From AC-32 sp963715575 (GTDB taxonomy: Bacteria > Actinomycetota > Thermoleophilia > Gaiellales > Gaiellaceae), in NCBI GenBank assembly GCA_963715575.1, contig OY970250.1, positions 2,108,001 to 2,172,000 on the forward strand: DNA of 64,000 nt, written 5' to 3'. The notes below the pieces were generated by a model. The model was not told where the DNA came from, made no database searches, and saw nothing but the letters and a program-made list of their open reading frames with translations. Shown here in pieces: positions 15,714 to 23,990 of this stretch; the stretch's first letter is position 1; each line of letters opens with the position of its first letter. The position numbers and the translations under genes were made by a program.

Positions 15714-16343
15714 ATGTCGGAGATCATCGACCCCGTCACCCAGCACCACATCGACCAAGCTGCCAACCGCCTGGCCGACGAGTTCGCCGGCGTCTTCTCG
15801 AGGGAGACGATCGCCCGCTACATGGCGGAGTCGACCGACCTGCTCGGCGAAGCGAGGATCAACGTCTTCGTGCCGGTGCTCGCGCACCGCTTCGCGCGGG
15901 AACGGCTCAAGGCGCTCGCGCAGGCCGAAGGGAGGCTCACTAAGGAGCAGCCCGAAGTGCTGTTCGTCTGCACCCACAACGCGGGCCGCAGCCAGATGGC
16001 GGCGGGACTGGTCAAGCTCCGCTCCGCAGGCCGCATCCACGTCCGCTCGGCCGGCTCGACGCCCGCCGACGAAATCAACCCGGCGGCGGTCGAGGCGATG
16101 GAGGAGATCGGCGTCGACATGGCTGAGGAGTTCCCGAAGCCGCTCACGGACGAGGTCGTCCGCGCGGCCGACGTCGTGATCACGATGGGCTGCGGCGACG
16201 CCTGCCCGATTTACCCGGGCAAGCGCTACGAGGACTGGGAGCTCGAGGATCCGGCCGGCAAGGATCTCGAGACCGTCCGCCGCATCCGCGACGAGCTCGA
16301 CGCTCGTGTGCAGACCCTGATCGCCGAGCTGCTTCCCGGCTGA
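15714..16343 (+). CDS. arsC: arsenate reductase, low-MW phosphatase fold with N-terminal helical domain
   Basis: The 209-residue protein has an N-terminal helical domain (about residues 1-75) and a C-terminal phosphatase-fold ArsC domain with the CX5R loop VCTHNAGRSQ (Cys86, Arg92). It also has MGCGDACP, with further redox cysteines, and a DPAG acid loop. It reduces arsenate to arsenite, using mycothiol/mycoredoxin or thioredoxin; the actinobacterial context suggests mycothiol, but that is inference. AGGAGG at 15700-15705 is a strong ribosome site before ATG 15714. It is followed two bases later by the aquaporin. Confidence 0.9.
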   Translation: MSEIIDPVTQHHIDQAANRLADEFAGVFSRETIARYMAESTDLLGEARINVFVPVLAHRFARERLKALAQAEGRLTKEQPEVLFVCTHNAGRSQMAAGLVKLRSAGRIHVRSAGSTPADEINPAAVEAMEEIGVDMAEEFPKPLTDEVVRAADVVITMGCGDACPIYPGKRYEDWELEDPAGKDLETVRRIRDELDARVQTLIAELLPG

Positions 16344-16345
16344 GC

Positions 16346-16912
16346 GTGCCGCTCGCTCGCCTGTTGGCCGCGGAGTTCGTCGGCACCTTCGCCCTGGTCT
16401 TCGCCGGCGCCGGCGCGATCATGGTCGACGAGCAGACGCACGCCCTCGGCCACGTCGGGGTCGCGATCACGTTCGGGCTCGTGATCATGGCGATGATCTA
16501 TGCGGTGGGGCACATCTCGGGCGCGCACTTCAATGGGGCGGTCACGTTTGCGTTCGCGCTGAGCCGGCACTTCCCGTGGAGCAGGGCCGCCGCCTACTGG
16601 TGCGCTCAGCTGCTCGGCGCGATCGTGGCCGCGGCGCTGCTCCGCGGCTCGCTCGGGAACATCGTGGCCGTCGCCACCGACACGCGCGCGATCGGCGAGG
16701 CCGCTGCGATCGCGATCGGCGGGACCGTCGGCCTGGACGCGATGTTCGGCGGCCCGATCTCGGGCGCCTCGATGAACCCGATGCGCTCCGCGGGCCCGGC
16801 GCTCGTCGCGGGTGACCTGCACGCGCTCTGGCTCTACGTGCTCGCGCCGGTGCTCGGTGCGTCGGCGGCCGCACTCGCCTACCAGCTGATCCGCGGCGAG
16901 GCGTCTACTTAG
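16346..16912 (+). CDS. MIP/aquaporin-family channel, shortened, in the ars operon
   Basis: The 188-residue channel is recognisable from AEFVGTFALVFAGAGA (TM1), GHISGAHFNGAVTF (first pore loop, NGA instead of NPA) and GGPISGASMNPMRSAGPAL (second pore loop, NPM instead of NPA). Usual members are 220-240 residues. The segment between GSLGN and VATDTRAIGEAAAI is missing about 30 residues, where a membrane helix normally lies. Cotranscription two bases after arsC suggests an AqpS-like role, letting arsenite leave. Whether the shortened protein folds is open. Confidence 0.75.
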   Translation: MPLARLLAAEFVGTFALVFAGAGAIMVDEQTHALGHVGVAITFGLVIMAMIYAVGHISGAHFNGAVTFAFALSRHFPWSRAAAYWCAQLLGAIVAAALLRGSLGNIVAVATDTRAIGEAAAIAIGGTVGLDAMFGGPISGASMNPMRSAGPALVAGDLHALWLYVLAPVLGASAAALAYQLIRGEAST

Positions 16913-17600
16913 CGACCGGCTCGAGGCTGTAGCCGACGCCGTAGCGCGTCTGGATGAAGGTGTGCTTCGAGGCGCGCTGGTCGATCTTCTCGCGCAGGCG
17001 CCGGACGCAGACGTCGACCGTGCGGTCGCGGTGCGTGGCCCGGCGGCCCCAGATCCGCTGCAGCAGCTCGTCGCGGCTCGCGACCCGGCCGCGGTCCTGG
17101 GCGAGGGCGTAGAGGAGCCGGAACTCGGTCGGCGTCAGCTCGGCGTTCTCGTCGTCGACGAAGGCCTGGACCGAGCGCGGGTCGATGCGCAGCTCCTCGA
17201 TCACGAGCTCCTCGCCGCGGTCCTCGTGCAGGCCGCGCACACCTCGGCGCGCCGCGGCCTCGACTCGCGCGACGAGCTCCTTCATCGAGAACGGCTTGAC
17301 GAGGTAGTCGTCCGCCCCGATCTGGAGCGCGTGCACGCGGTCGTGCTCGGTGCCGCGCGCCGAGACGACCAGGATCGGCGTGCCGATCCCCTCGGCGCGA
17401 GCCTGCTCGATCAGCGACCAGCCGTCGAGGCCGGGCAGCATCAGGTCGAGCACGAGCACGTCGGGCCGCTCGTAGCGCAGCCGCGCGAGCCCGACCTCGC
17501 CGGCGCCCACGCGCATCGAGTCGAGCCCAGCCGCGGTCAGGTGCTGGGCCATCCCCTCGGCGATCGTGTCGTCGTCTTCGACGATGAGGACCTTGGTCAC
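16905..17600 (-). CDS. OmpR-family response regulator (PhoB/RegX3-like)
   Basis: The 231-residue regulator has receiver-domain acidic residues (IVEDDDTIAEG), phosphorylation Asp52 (VLDLMLPGLDG) and Lys102 (DDYLVKPFS). The C-terminal winged helix includes LTPTEFRLLYALAQD and RTVDVCVRRLREKI. Next to pst genes it is a strong candidate phosphate regulator. It diverges from its kinase, with only 15 bp between the two GTG codons. Its 3' end overlaps the aquaporin gene by 8 bp. Confidence 0.88.
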   Translation of the reverse strand: MTKVLIVEDDDTIAEGMAQHLTAAGLDSMRVGAGEVGLARLRYERPDVLVLDLMLPGLDGWSLIEQARAEGIGTPILVVSARGTEHDRVHALQIGADDYLVKPFSMKELVARVEAAARRGVRGLHEDRGEELVIEELRIDPRSVQAFVDDENAELTPTEFRLLYALAQDRGRVASRDELLQRIWGRRATHRDRTVDVCVRRLREKIDQRASKHTFIQTRYGVGYSLEPVAK

Positions 17601-17615
17601 GCGATACTCAGCCTA
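17601..17615. promoter_or_regulatory. 15-bp divergent promoter core between regulator and kinase
   Basis: Rightward, GATACT is followed by seven bases and GTG 17616. Leftward, TAGGCT is followed by nine bases and GTG 17600. The two -10 boxes sit back to back, so both messages are probably leaderless and compete for polymerase. Confidence 0.45.
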
Positions 17616-18296
17616 GTGTCCGACCCCGACTACGAAGCACTGCGTACCGCGTTCACCGCGTCGGTCTCCCACGAGCTGCGCACGCCGCTCGCTCGGCTCT
17701 CGGCGCTGCTCGAGTCCGCCGAGCTGCCCGGCGTCGGCTTGCAGGAGCTCCTGCGCAGGGCGCGGGAGGAGGTCGTCGAGATGACCGAGCTCGTCGACGA
17801 CGTGCTCTTCCTGAGCGAGCTCGAACAGGGCCGGGAGGTCGTCTCGCTCGGCGAGACCGACGCCGCTCCGGTGCTGCGCGACGTCGTCGCCGAGCTGTCC
17901 GAGCGAGCCGAGCTGGCCGGCCTGCGGCTCGAGCTTCGAATCGAGGACGAGGAGATCCGCTTCCCGCTGCGGCGAAGGATGCTGCGGCTCGTCGCGGAGA
18001 ACCTGCTCGAGAACGCGCTCCGCTACGCCGGCGAGGGCGCGACCTGCGTGGTCACGCTCGCGCACGAGCCCGGTCACGTCGTGCTCGACGTCGCCGACGA
18101 CGGCGCCGGCGTCCCCGATGAGGACGTGCCGCGGCTGTTCGAGCGCTTCTTCCGCTCCGACCGGGCGCGCACGACGCGGGGCACCGGGCTCGGGCTCGCG
18201 ATCGTCAAGCATGTTGTCGAGTCTGCCGGAGGAAACGTCGAAGCCCGCGGCGGGCAGGGCCGCGGGCTCGACGTTCGTTGCGTGCTTCCGGTCTGA
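17616..18296 (+). CDS. short soluble sensor histidine kinase
   Basis: The 226-residue kinase has His19 in SVSHELRTPLARLSALLE, an N-box (ENLLENALRYAG), and G boxes (VADDGAGVPDEDV and GTGLGLAIVKHVVESAGG). It begins only about 14 residues before the H-box, with no membrane segment or sensor domain, unlike SenX3 or PhoR. It might take signal from PhoU or the Pst transporter. It is divergent from the regulator and convergent with pstS. I judge the short start real because the -10 and the opposing gene leave no room upstream. Confidence 0.85.
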   Translation: MSDPDYEALRTAFTASVSHELRTPLARLSALLESAELPGVGLQELLRRAREEVVEMTELVDDVLFLSELEQGREVVSLGETDAAPVLRDVVAELSERAELAGLRLELRIEDEEIRFPLRRRMLRLVAENLLENALRYAGEGATCVVTLAHEPGHVVLDVADDGAGVPDEDVPRLFERFFRSDRARTTRGTGLGLAIVKHVVESAGGNVEARGGQGRGLDVRCVLPV

Positions 18297-18297
18297 C

Positions 18298-19320
18298 CTA
18301 CTTGTGGACCTTGGCCAGGGTCTTCACGCTGGCTGCCTTGACCGACTTCGGAATCGGCACGAAGAGCAGCTTCGGTCCGTACGACTGGCCCTTGTTCAGC
18401 GCCCACGTGATGAACTTCTTCAGCTCGGGCGCCTTGTCCGTCTTCAGCGGCACGATCACCCACGTGAAGGTGCAGATCGGGTAGGCGTTCTTCGCCCGCG
18501 GGTTCGGGTCGACCGCCGTGAAGGCGTTCTGGCTGTTGTGGAGCTTCTTGATCGAGTTCGCGGCCGCCTGGATCTGCTTGAGGCCCGGCAGCAGGTACTT
18601 GCCGGCGCGGTTGCGGACCTTGGCGATCTTGAACTTGTTCTGCAGCGAGTAGGCGACGTCGACGTACGTGATGCCGCCGGGCGTGCTCTGCAGCTTGGCC
18701 GACACTCCGGAGCTGCCGCGGGCGCCGACGCCCACGGGGAAGTTCGGCTGCGTGCCCTTGCCGACCGACTTCTTCCATGCCTTGCTGACGTGCGACAGGT
18801 AGTCGGTGAAGTTGTAGCTCGTGCCGCTGCCGTCGCTGCGGTAGATCGGCACGACCTTCTCGTGCGGCAACTTGACCCCGGAGTTGATCTTCTTGATCGC
18901 CGGGTTGTCCCAGTACTTGATCGAGCCCCCGTAGATCGCGGCGATGATCGTTCCCGTGAGCTTCAGGCCGTAACCGACGCCGCTGACGTTGTACGGGATC
19001 GAGGTGGCCGAGAACGCCCAGGGGATCTGAGCGCAGCCCTTGCAGGCCGTGGCCTGGTCCGGCGTCAACGGAGCGTCACTCGCCCCGAAGTCCACCGAGC
19101 GAGCGGTGATCGCGGAGATGCCGCCGCCGCTGCCGATGCCGCTGTAGTTGACGGACGCACCGTTGTAGTGCTGCGTCCAGGAGGTGACGAGCGGCACGAC
19201 GAACGTGCTGCCCGCTCCTGAGAGCGAGGCGGTCGGCCGCGCCGACGCCAGCCCGGCCGTCATAGCGACGGCCACAACGATGAGCGCCGCAACAGCCGCG
19301 GCAAGTCGCTTCTTACTCAA
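18298..19320 (-). CDS. pstS: phosphate-binding protein PstS (non-lipidated)
   Basis: The 340-residue protein has a Sec signal ending in GLASA but no lipobox cysteine. It has phosphate-site motifs GAGSTFVVPLV, GSGGGISAITARSVDFGASDAPL and RSDGSGTSYNFTDYL, and a likely disulfide in ACKGCAQ. It captures phosphate for the PstCAB transporter encoded divergently. TTG 19320 is preceded by GAGAGGAGAGAG. A candidate Pho box lies about 90 bp upstream. It is about the same length as the second PstS at 22941, which is lipidated. Confidence 0.88.
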   Translation of the reverse strand: MSKKRLAAAVAALIVVAVAMTAGLASARPTASLSGAGSTFVVPLVTSWTQHYNGASVNYSGIGSGGGISAITARSVDFGASDAPLTPDQATACKGCAQIPWAFSATSIPYNVSGVGYGLKLTGTIIAAIYGGSIKYWDNPAIKKINSGVKLPHEKVVPIYRSDGSGTSYNFTDYLSHVSKAWKKSVGKGTQPNFPVGVGARGSSGVSAKLQSTPGGITYVDVAYSLQNKFKIAKVRNRAGKYLLPGLKQIQAAANSIKKLHNSQNAFTAVDPNPRAKNAYPICTFTWVIVPLKTDKAPELKKFITWALNKGQSYGPKLLFVPIPKSVKAASVKTLAKVHK

Positions 19321-19407
19321 TTTGGTCTCTCTCCTCTCGATGGTCTGCGTTGCACCACCAGCAGGGTCGCTCGTCGCTGCGAACGCGTGGGCTGACAGGC
19401 CGTTGTG

Positions 19408-19429
19408 ATCTGGTAACGGTCCGGTTACG
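19408..19429 (-). promoter_or_regulatory. candidate Pho box (two 11-bp repeats) for pstS
   Basis: On the minus strand CGTAACCGGAC is followed directly by CGTTACCAGAT. Tandem 11-bp units are the hallmark of PhoB/PhoP/RegX3 sites. A further CGTAACC on the same strand lies at 19454-19460. Confidence 0.6.
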
Positions 19430-19471
19430 CCCCGCAGGAGTAGCGGGATTGCCGGTTACGGTGGCCGTTCT

Positions 19472-20434
19472 GTGAGCGCGGTTCCCGCAGTCGAGCGCCT
19501 GAGCCATGGCCGTCGCATGCGCGACTGGCTCGGCGATCGTGTCCTGCTGGGAGTGACCGCCCTCGCTTCGCTCGCGGCGATCGTCGTGATGATCGCGATC
19601 GCCCTCAAGGTCTTCGACTCCTCGCGGCTCGCGTACGACAAGTTCGGGATCGCGTTCTTGTGGGGGCGGGTCTGGGACGCGAACAAGGACATCTACGGGG
19701 CGTTGCCGGGTCTCTTCGGCACCGCGGTCACGTCGCTGATGGCGCTCATCATCGCCGTCCCGCTCTCGATCGCAATCGCGCTCTTCCTGAGCGAGCTCGC
19801 GCCCCGCGGCGTCGGCGGCATCGTGGGTGCGCTCGTCGAGACCCTCGCCGCTGTCCCGAGCGTCGTGCTCGGGCTCTGGGGAATCCTCGTCCTCGGCCCC
19901 TTTGCCGCAAACCACTTGGAGCCCTGGCTGCATGACACGCTCGGCTTCATTCCGCTCTTCAGCGGTACTCCGCAGTCGAGCGGCGTCTTCATCGCGGGCC
20001 TGATCCTCGCGATCATGGTCGTACCGATCGTGGCGAGCATCTGCCGGGAGCTCTTCGTGAGCGTTCCTCGAGAGCTCGAGGAGGGAGCGCTCGCGCTCGG
20101 CGCGACGCGCTGGGAGATGGTCCGGGGAGTGGTGCTCTCCTCGTCGCGGCCCGGCATCGCGGCCGCGGTGATCTTGGGCCTCGGCCGGGCGATCGGCGAG
20201 GCAATCGCGGTCACGCAGGTGATCGGCGCCGGCTGGACGATCCAGTGGTCGCTGTTCAGCACCGGCGACACGCTGGCGAGCCGCATCGCCGGCCAGTATC
20301 AGGGCGCGGTCTCGAAGCTGCAGGTCTCGGCGCTGTTCTACCTCGGCGCGATCCTGCTGGTGATCGGGCTCGTCACGAACTTCCTCGCTCAGCTCATCGT
20401 GCGACGTGCCGCCGTGCGGGCGGGAGCGGACTGA
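19472..20434 (+). CDS. pstC: phosphate ABC transporter permease PstC
   Basis: The 320-residue permease has about six membrane helices and the inner-membrane coupling signature EGALALGATRWEMVRGVVL. An N-terminal cytoplasmic tail precedes the first helix (LGVTALASLAAIVVMIAIAL). It forms the channel with PstA. GTG 19472 follows a 150-bp divergent region with a candidate Pho box. Its TGA overlaps the pstA ATG (TGATG). Confidence 0.9.
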   Translation: MSAVPAVERLSHGRRMRDWLGDRVLLGVTALASLAAIVVMIAIALKVFDSSRLAYDKFGIAFLWGRVWDANKDIYGALPGLFGTAVTSLMALIIAVPLSIAIALFLSELAPRGVGGIVGALVETLAAVPSVVLGLWGILVLGPFAANHLEPWLHDTLGFIPLFSGTPQSSGVFIAGLILAIMVVPIVASICRELFVSVPRELEEGALALGATRWEMVRGVVLSSSRPGIAAAVILGLGRAIGEAIAVTQVIGAGWTIQWSLFSTGDTLASRIAGQYQGAVSKLQVSALFYLGAILLVIGLVTNFLAQLIVRRAAVRAGAD

Positions 20435-21321
20435 TGTCGTCGCTCGAGCCGACTGTCGATCTCAGGGGCCGCGGCGGTCGCACCCGGCGACGACGGCTGA
20501 CGAGTCGTCTGGCCGAGGCGCTCGCCTTGATCGCCGCCCTGATAGCGGTGGCGGTGCTCGCGATCGTCGTCTTGTCGGTGGCGAAGCGTGGAGCCTCCCA
20601 GCTCTCGTTCGATTTCCTGACGCAGGACCTGCCGCTCTTCGGCCAGCCCGGCGGTGGGATCGCGCCCCTGATCGTCGGCTCGGCGATCCTCGTCGGCCTC
20701 GCCGCGCTGATCGCGGTGCCGGTCGGGGTGCTGATCGCGATCTTCACGGACGAGTTCGCCTCGCCGAAGCTTCGGGGCGGGATCCAGCTCGTGATCGATC
20801 TGATGAACGGGCTGCCGTCGATCGTGATCGCGATCTTCGTGTTCGGGCTGCTCGTGTATGGGCACGCACAGAACGGCCTCGCAGGCTCGTACGGCCTGGC
20901 GATCGTGATGCTTCCCCTGGTCACGCGCGCGACCCAGGAAGTGCTCCGCCTGGTGCCGAGCAGCCAGCGGGAAGGCGCGCTCGCGCTCGGGGCGAGTCGC
21001 TGGCGCACCGTGCTGGGCATCGTGTTGCCGAGCGCCCTGGGCGGCATCATCACCGGAACGGTGCTCGCCGTCGCGCGCGCCGTCGGCGAGACCGCGCCGC
21101 TGCTGTTCGTCACGTCGATCTACGCGACCACGATCCAGTGGGATCCGCGACACGCGCTTCCGAACATGCCGGTGCAGATCTTCATCTGGTCCGAGTCGCC
21201 GGACCCGCTCGACCACCAGCGGGCCTGGGCGACCGCGTTTGTGCTGATCGTCTTCGTGCTCGTGGCGAGCCTGTTGGCCAGGCTCGCGCTCGCGCGCATG
21301 CGCAGGAACATGATCCAATGA
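20434..21321 (+). CDS. pstA: phosphate ABC transporter permease PstA
   Basis: The 295-residue permease has an Arg-rich N-terminus, six predicted helices and the coupling loop EGALALGASRWRTVLGIVL, very like that of PstC. ATG 20434 overlaps the pstC stop by one base, and the end overlaps the pstB ATG as ATGA, indicating a translationally coupled operon. Confidence 0.9.
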   Translation: MSSLEPTVDLRGRGGRTRRRRLTSRLAEALALIAALIAVAVLAIVVLSVAKRGASQLSFDFLTQDLPLFGQPGGGIAPLIVGSAILVGLAALIAVPVGVLIAIFTDEFASPKLRGGIQLVIDLMNGLPSIVIAIFVFGLLVYGHAQNGLAGSYGLAIVMLPLVTRATQEVLRLVPSSQREGALALGASRWRTVLGIVLPSALGGIITGTVLAVARAVGETAPLLFVTSIYATTIQWDPRHALPNMPVQIFIWSESPDPLDHQRAWATAFVLIVFVLVASLLARLALARMRRNMIQ

Positions 21322-22187
21322 CCGAGGAGGACGAGATGAACGAGACCGTTACGATGCCGCCGATGCGACCGGTCGACGTCGGTGAGCGCGAGCGCGCGGA
21401 GGCCCAGCCGCAATCCGCCGAAACGGTCTTCCAGATCCAGGACTTGACGGCGCGCTACGGCTCGAACATCGCGGTCAAGGGCGTCAATCTGGAGATCCCC
21501 AAGAACCTGATCACCGCCGTGATCGGTCCTTCGGGCTGTGGCAAGAGCACGTTCATCCGCTGCCTCAACCGGATGAACGACACGATCCCGGGCTTCAAGC
21601 TCGACGGGCAACTCCTCTACCACGGCGTCGACCTGTACGGCGACGTCGAGCCCGTGGAGGTGCGGCGCCGGATCGGAATGGTCTTCCAGAAGCCGAATCC
21701 GTTCCCGAAGACGATCTACGACAACGTCGCGTGGGCGCCCCGCATCCTCGGGATGAAGAAGGGCCTCGACGACCGCGTCGAGCGCGCGCTGCAGGGCGCA
21801 GCGCTCTGGGACGAGGTCAAGGACCGCCTGAAGAAGAGCGCCCTTTCGCTCTCGGGTGGGCAGCAGCAGCGTCTCTGCATCGCGCGGGCGATCGCGATCG
21901 AGCCGGAGGTGCTGCTACTGGACGAGCCGGCCTCGGCGCTCGACCCGATCGCGACGCAGCGCATCGAGGAGTTGATGCACGAGCTCAAGGATCAGTACAC
22001 GATCGTTATCGTGACGCACAACATGCAGCAGGCGGCACGCGTAGCCGACAACACCGCGTTCTTCAGCCTCGAGGTGGACGGCAGCGAGCGCTACGGGATC
22101 CTCGTCGAGTACGACGAGACGGCGAAGCTCTTCACCGGTCCATCGGACAAGCGCACAGAGGATTACGTCACGGGTCGGTTTGGGTAA
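21318..22187 (+). CDS. pstB: phosphate ABC transporter ATPase PstB
   Basis: The ATPase has Walker A GPSGCGKST, signature LSGGQQQRLCIARAI, Walker B VLLLDEPASALD and the switch His in IVTHNMQQA. It powers PstCA. From ATG 21318 it is 289 residues and overlaps pstA by four bases. An in-frame ATG at 21336 has an excellent SD (GAGGAGG at 21324-21330) and may be the main start, giving 283 residues. Confidence 0.92.
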   Translation: MTEEDEMNETVTMPPMRPVDVGERERAEAQPQSAETVFQIQDLTARYGSNIAVKGVNLEIPKNLITAVIGPSGCGKSTFIRCLNRMNDTIPGFKLDGQLLYHGVDLYGDVEPVEVRRRIGMVFQKPNPFPKTIYDNVAWAPRILGMKKGLDDRVERALQGAALWDEVKDRLKKSALSLSGGQQQRLCIARAIAIEPEVLLLDEPASALDPIATQRIEELMHELKDQYTIVIVTHNMQQAARVADNTAFFSLEVDGSERYGILVEYDETAKLFTGPSDKRTEDYVTGRFG

Positions 22188-22196
22188 GGCCCGTTG

Positions 22197-22874
22197 ATGC
22201 GCGTCAGCTTTCAAGAGGAGCTCGACCAGCTCGAGGCGAGCCTGCAGGAGGAGGGCGAGCTCGTCCTGCGCGTCCTCCGGGGCGCGCTGAACGCGCTCGG
22301 CCAGGGCGACGTCGAGCTCGCGGACGACGTGATCGCCTTCGACGACGACGTCGACCGCCACTACCTCCAGATCGAGGAAGGAATCCAGTCCCTGCTGGCC
22401 CGGCAGACGCCGGTCGCGATCGACCTGCGCCTCGTGCTGGCGATGCTGCACACGAACCTGCACCTCGAGCGGATGGCCGACTACGCCGTCACGATCGCCA
22501 AGCTGACGAAGCTCGTGGCGGACGTCGAGGGCGATCCGGGCGTGATGCAGTCGCTGCAGGAGATGGGCGAGCGGGCCGAGGAGATGATCCGGGTCGCGCT
22601 CGACGCGTTCGCCAACCGCGACCTGGAGGCGGCCGAGTCGCTCGTCGAGCTGGACGAGCTGATCGACCGCTCGAACCGCCGCTTCGTCGAGCGGGTGGTC
22701 GAGATCGTCAGCGAGCCCGGCGTCCGGGAGTGGGTGCTGCGGATGGTGCTCGTCTCGAGAACCCTGGAGCGGATCGGCGACCACGCGGTCGACATCGGCG
22801 AGCAGGTCTCCTACCTTCTGACGGCCGAGTTCCGTGAGTTCACGGACGCCTCGCACCCCGAGCAGCACGCTTGA
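22197..22874 (+). CDS. phoU: phosphate signalling protein PhoU
   Basis: The 225-residue all-helical protein has two PhoU repeats with metal-binding Glu/Asp clusters (DDVIAFDDDVDRHYLQIEEG; ESLVELDELIDRSNRRF). PhoU links the Pst transporter to the PhoR/SenX3-type kinase and limits phosphate uptake. ATG 22197 is nine bases after pstB. A TTG three bases earlier is less likely. Confidence 0.9.
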   Translation: MRVSFQEELDQLEASLQEEGELVLRVLRGALNALGQGDVELADDVIAFDDDVDRHYLQIEEGIQSLLARQTPVAIDLRLVLAMLHTNLHLERMADYAVTIAKLTKLVADVEGDPGVMQSLQEMGERAEEMIRVALDAFANRDLEAAESLVELDELIDRSNRRFVERVVEIVSEPGVREWVLRMVLVSRTLERIGDHAVDIGEQVSYLLTAEFREFTDASHPEQHA

Positions 22875-22877
22875 GCG

Positions 22878-22899
22878 CGACACCACCTCGTAACCGCGA
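22878..22899 (+). promoter_or_regulatory. candidate Pho box for the second pstS
   Basis: CGACACCACCT and CGTAACCGCGA are consecutive 11-bp units sharing CGNNACC. They end 41 bp before ATG 22941. Confidence 0.55.
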
Positions 22900-22940
22900 A
22901 ACGCGTTGGCGGGTGCCTACCGTGGAGACTGTCCCGGGGC

Positions 22941-23990
22941 ATGAAGACTCGCATCCTCATCGCTAGCGGAGTCTTGCTCGTCGTCCTCGCGCTCGCCGGC
23001 TGCGGCGGCTCGAGTAAGAGCAGCAGCACCGGCGGCTCGGGCCAGAGCTCCGTCCTCGTCGGCGCGGGCAGCACGCTCGTGGCGCCGCTCGTCGCACAGT
23101 GGTCGGGCGACTACGCGAAGAAGAACGGCGTCACGGTCACCTACGGCGCGATCGGCTCGGGCGGAGGAATCGCCCAGATCACCGCCCGCACCGTCGACTT
23201 CGGCGGGAGCGACGCGCCGCTCACGCCCGACCAAGCCACCGACTGCAAGAACTGCCTGCAGGTGCCGTGGGCGCTGGGCGCGACGCTTCCTGCCGTCAAC
23301 CTCGAGGGCGCGCCGGAGCAGCTGAAGGTGAGCGGGCCGGTACTCGCCGACATCTACCTCGGCAAGATCACGACCTGGAACGATCCGGCGATCGCAAAGC
23401 TGAATCCCGGCGCGAGCCTCCCTTCGACCAAGATCACGCCGGTCTTCCGCAGCGACGGCAGCGGCGACACGTACGCGTTCTCCGACTACCTCTCGAAGGT
23501 CAGTCCCGAATGGCGCTCAACGAAGGGCGTCTCGACCCAGGTCAACTTCAGCGTGGGCATCGGCGGCAAGGGCAACGACGGCGTCACTTCGGTGCTCCAG
23601 AAGACGAATGGCGCAATCGCCTACGTCGGGATCGGCCATGTCGTCGCGAACAGTCTCGATTACGCCCTCGTCCAGAACGCGGCGGGCAAGTTCCCGGTCC
23701 CAGGCCCGGAATCGATCGCCGCGGCTGCGAAGGCGATCGACAAGATCCCGGCCGACAACACGGTCTCGATCACCAACCCGCCGGCCTCGGCGCCCGACGC
23801 CTATCCGATCTCCACGTTCACGTACGCGATCGTCCCGCAGGACACGGGCAAGGCACAGGCCCTGAAGGACTTCCTCACGTACGCGATCGGGCCCGGCCAG
23901 GAGTTCGCACCCAAGTTCCAGTTCGCCCAGCTCTCCGACCGCGTGCTCGCTGCGGACCGAGAGACGATCGGCAAGATCGGCTCGCCGTAA
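22941..23990 (+). CDS. pstS: phosphate-binding lipoprotein PstS
   Basis: The 349-residue protein has a lipoprotein signal ending LALAGC, then a Ser/Gly linker. The phosphate-site motifs are GAGSTLVAPLV, GSGGGIAQITARTVDFGGSDAPL and RSDGSGDTYAFSDYL. A cysteine pair (DCKNCLQ) matches that of the first PstS. It would be membrane-tethered, in contrast to the divergently encoded PstS. Its own Pho box suggests it can be expressed apart from pstCAB-phoU. The following ppk Pho box overlaps its stop codon. Confidence 0.92.
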   Translation: MKTRILIASGVLLVVLALAGCGGSSKSSSTGGSGQSSVLVGAGSTLVAPLVAQWSGDYAKKNGVTVTYGAIGSGGGIAQITARTVDFGGSDAPLTPDQATDCKNCLQVPWALGATLPAVNLEGAPEQLKVSGPVLADIYLGKITTWNDPAIAKLNPGASLPSTKITPVFRSDGSGDTYAFSDYLSKVSPEWRSTKGVSTQVNFSVGIGGKGNDGVTSVLQKTNGAIAYVGIGHVVANSLDYALVQNAAGKFPVPGPESIAAAAKAIDKIPADNTVSITNPPASAPDAYPISTFTYAIVPQDTGKAQALKDFLTYAIGPGQEFAPKFQFAQLSDRVLAADRETIGKIGSP

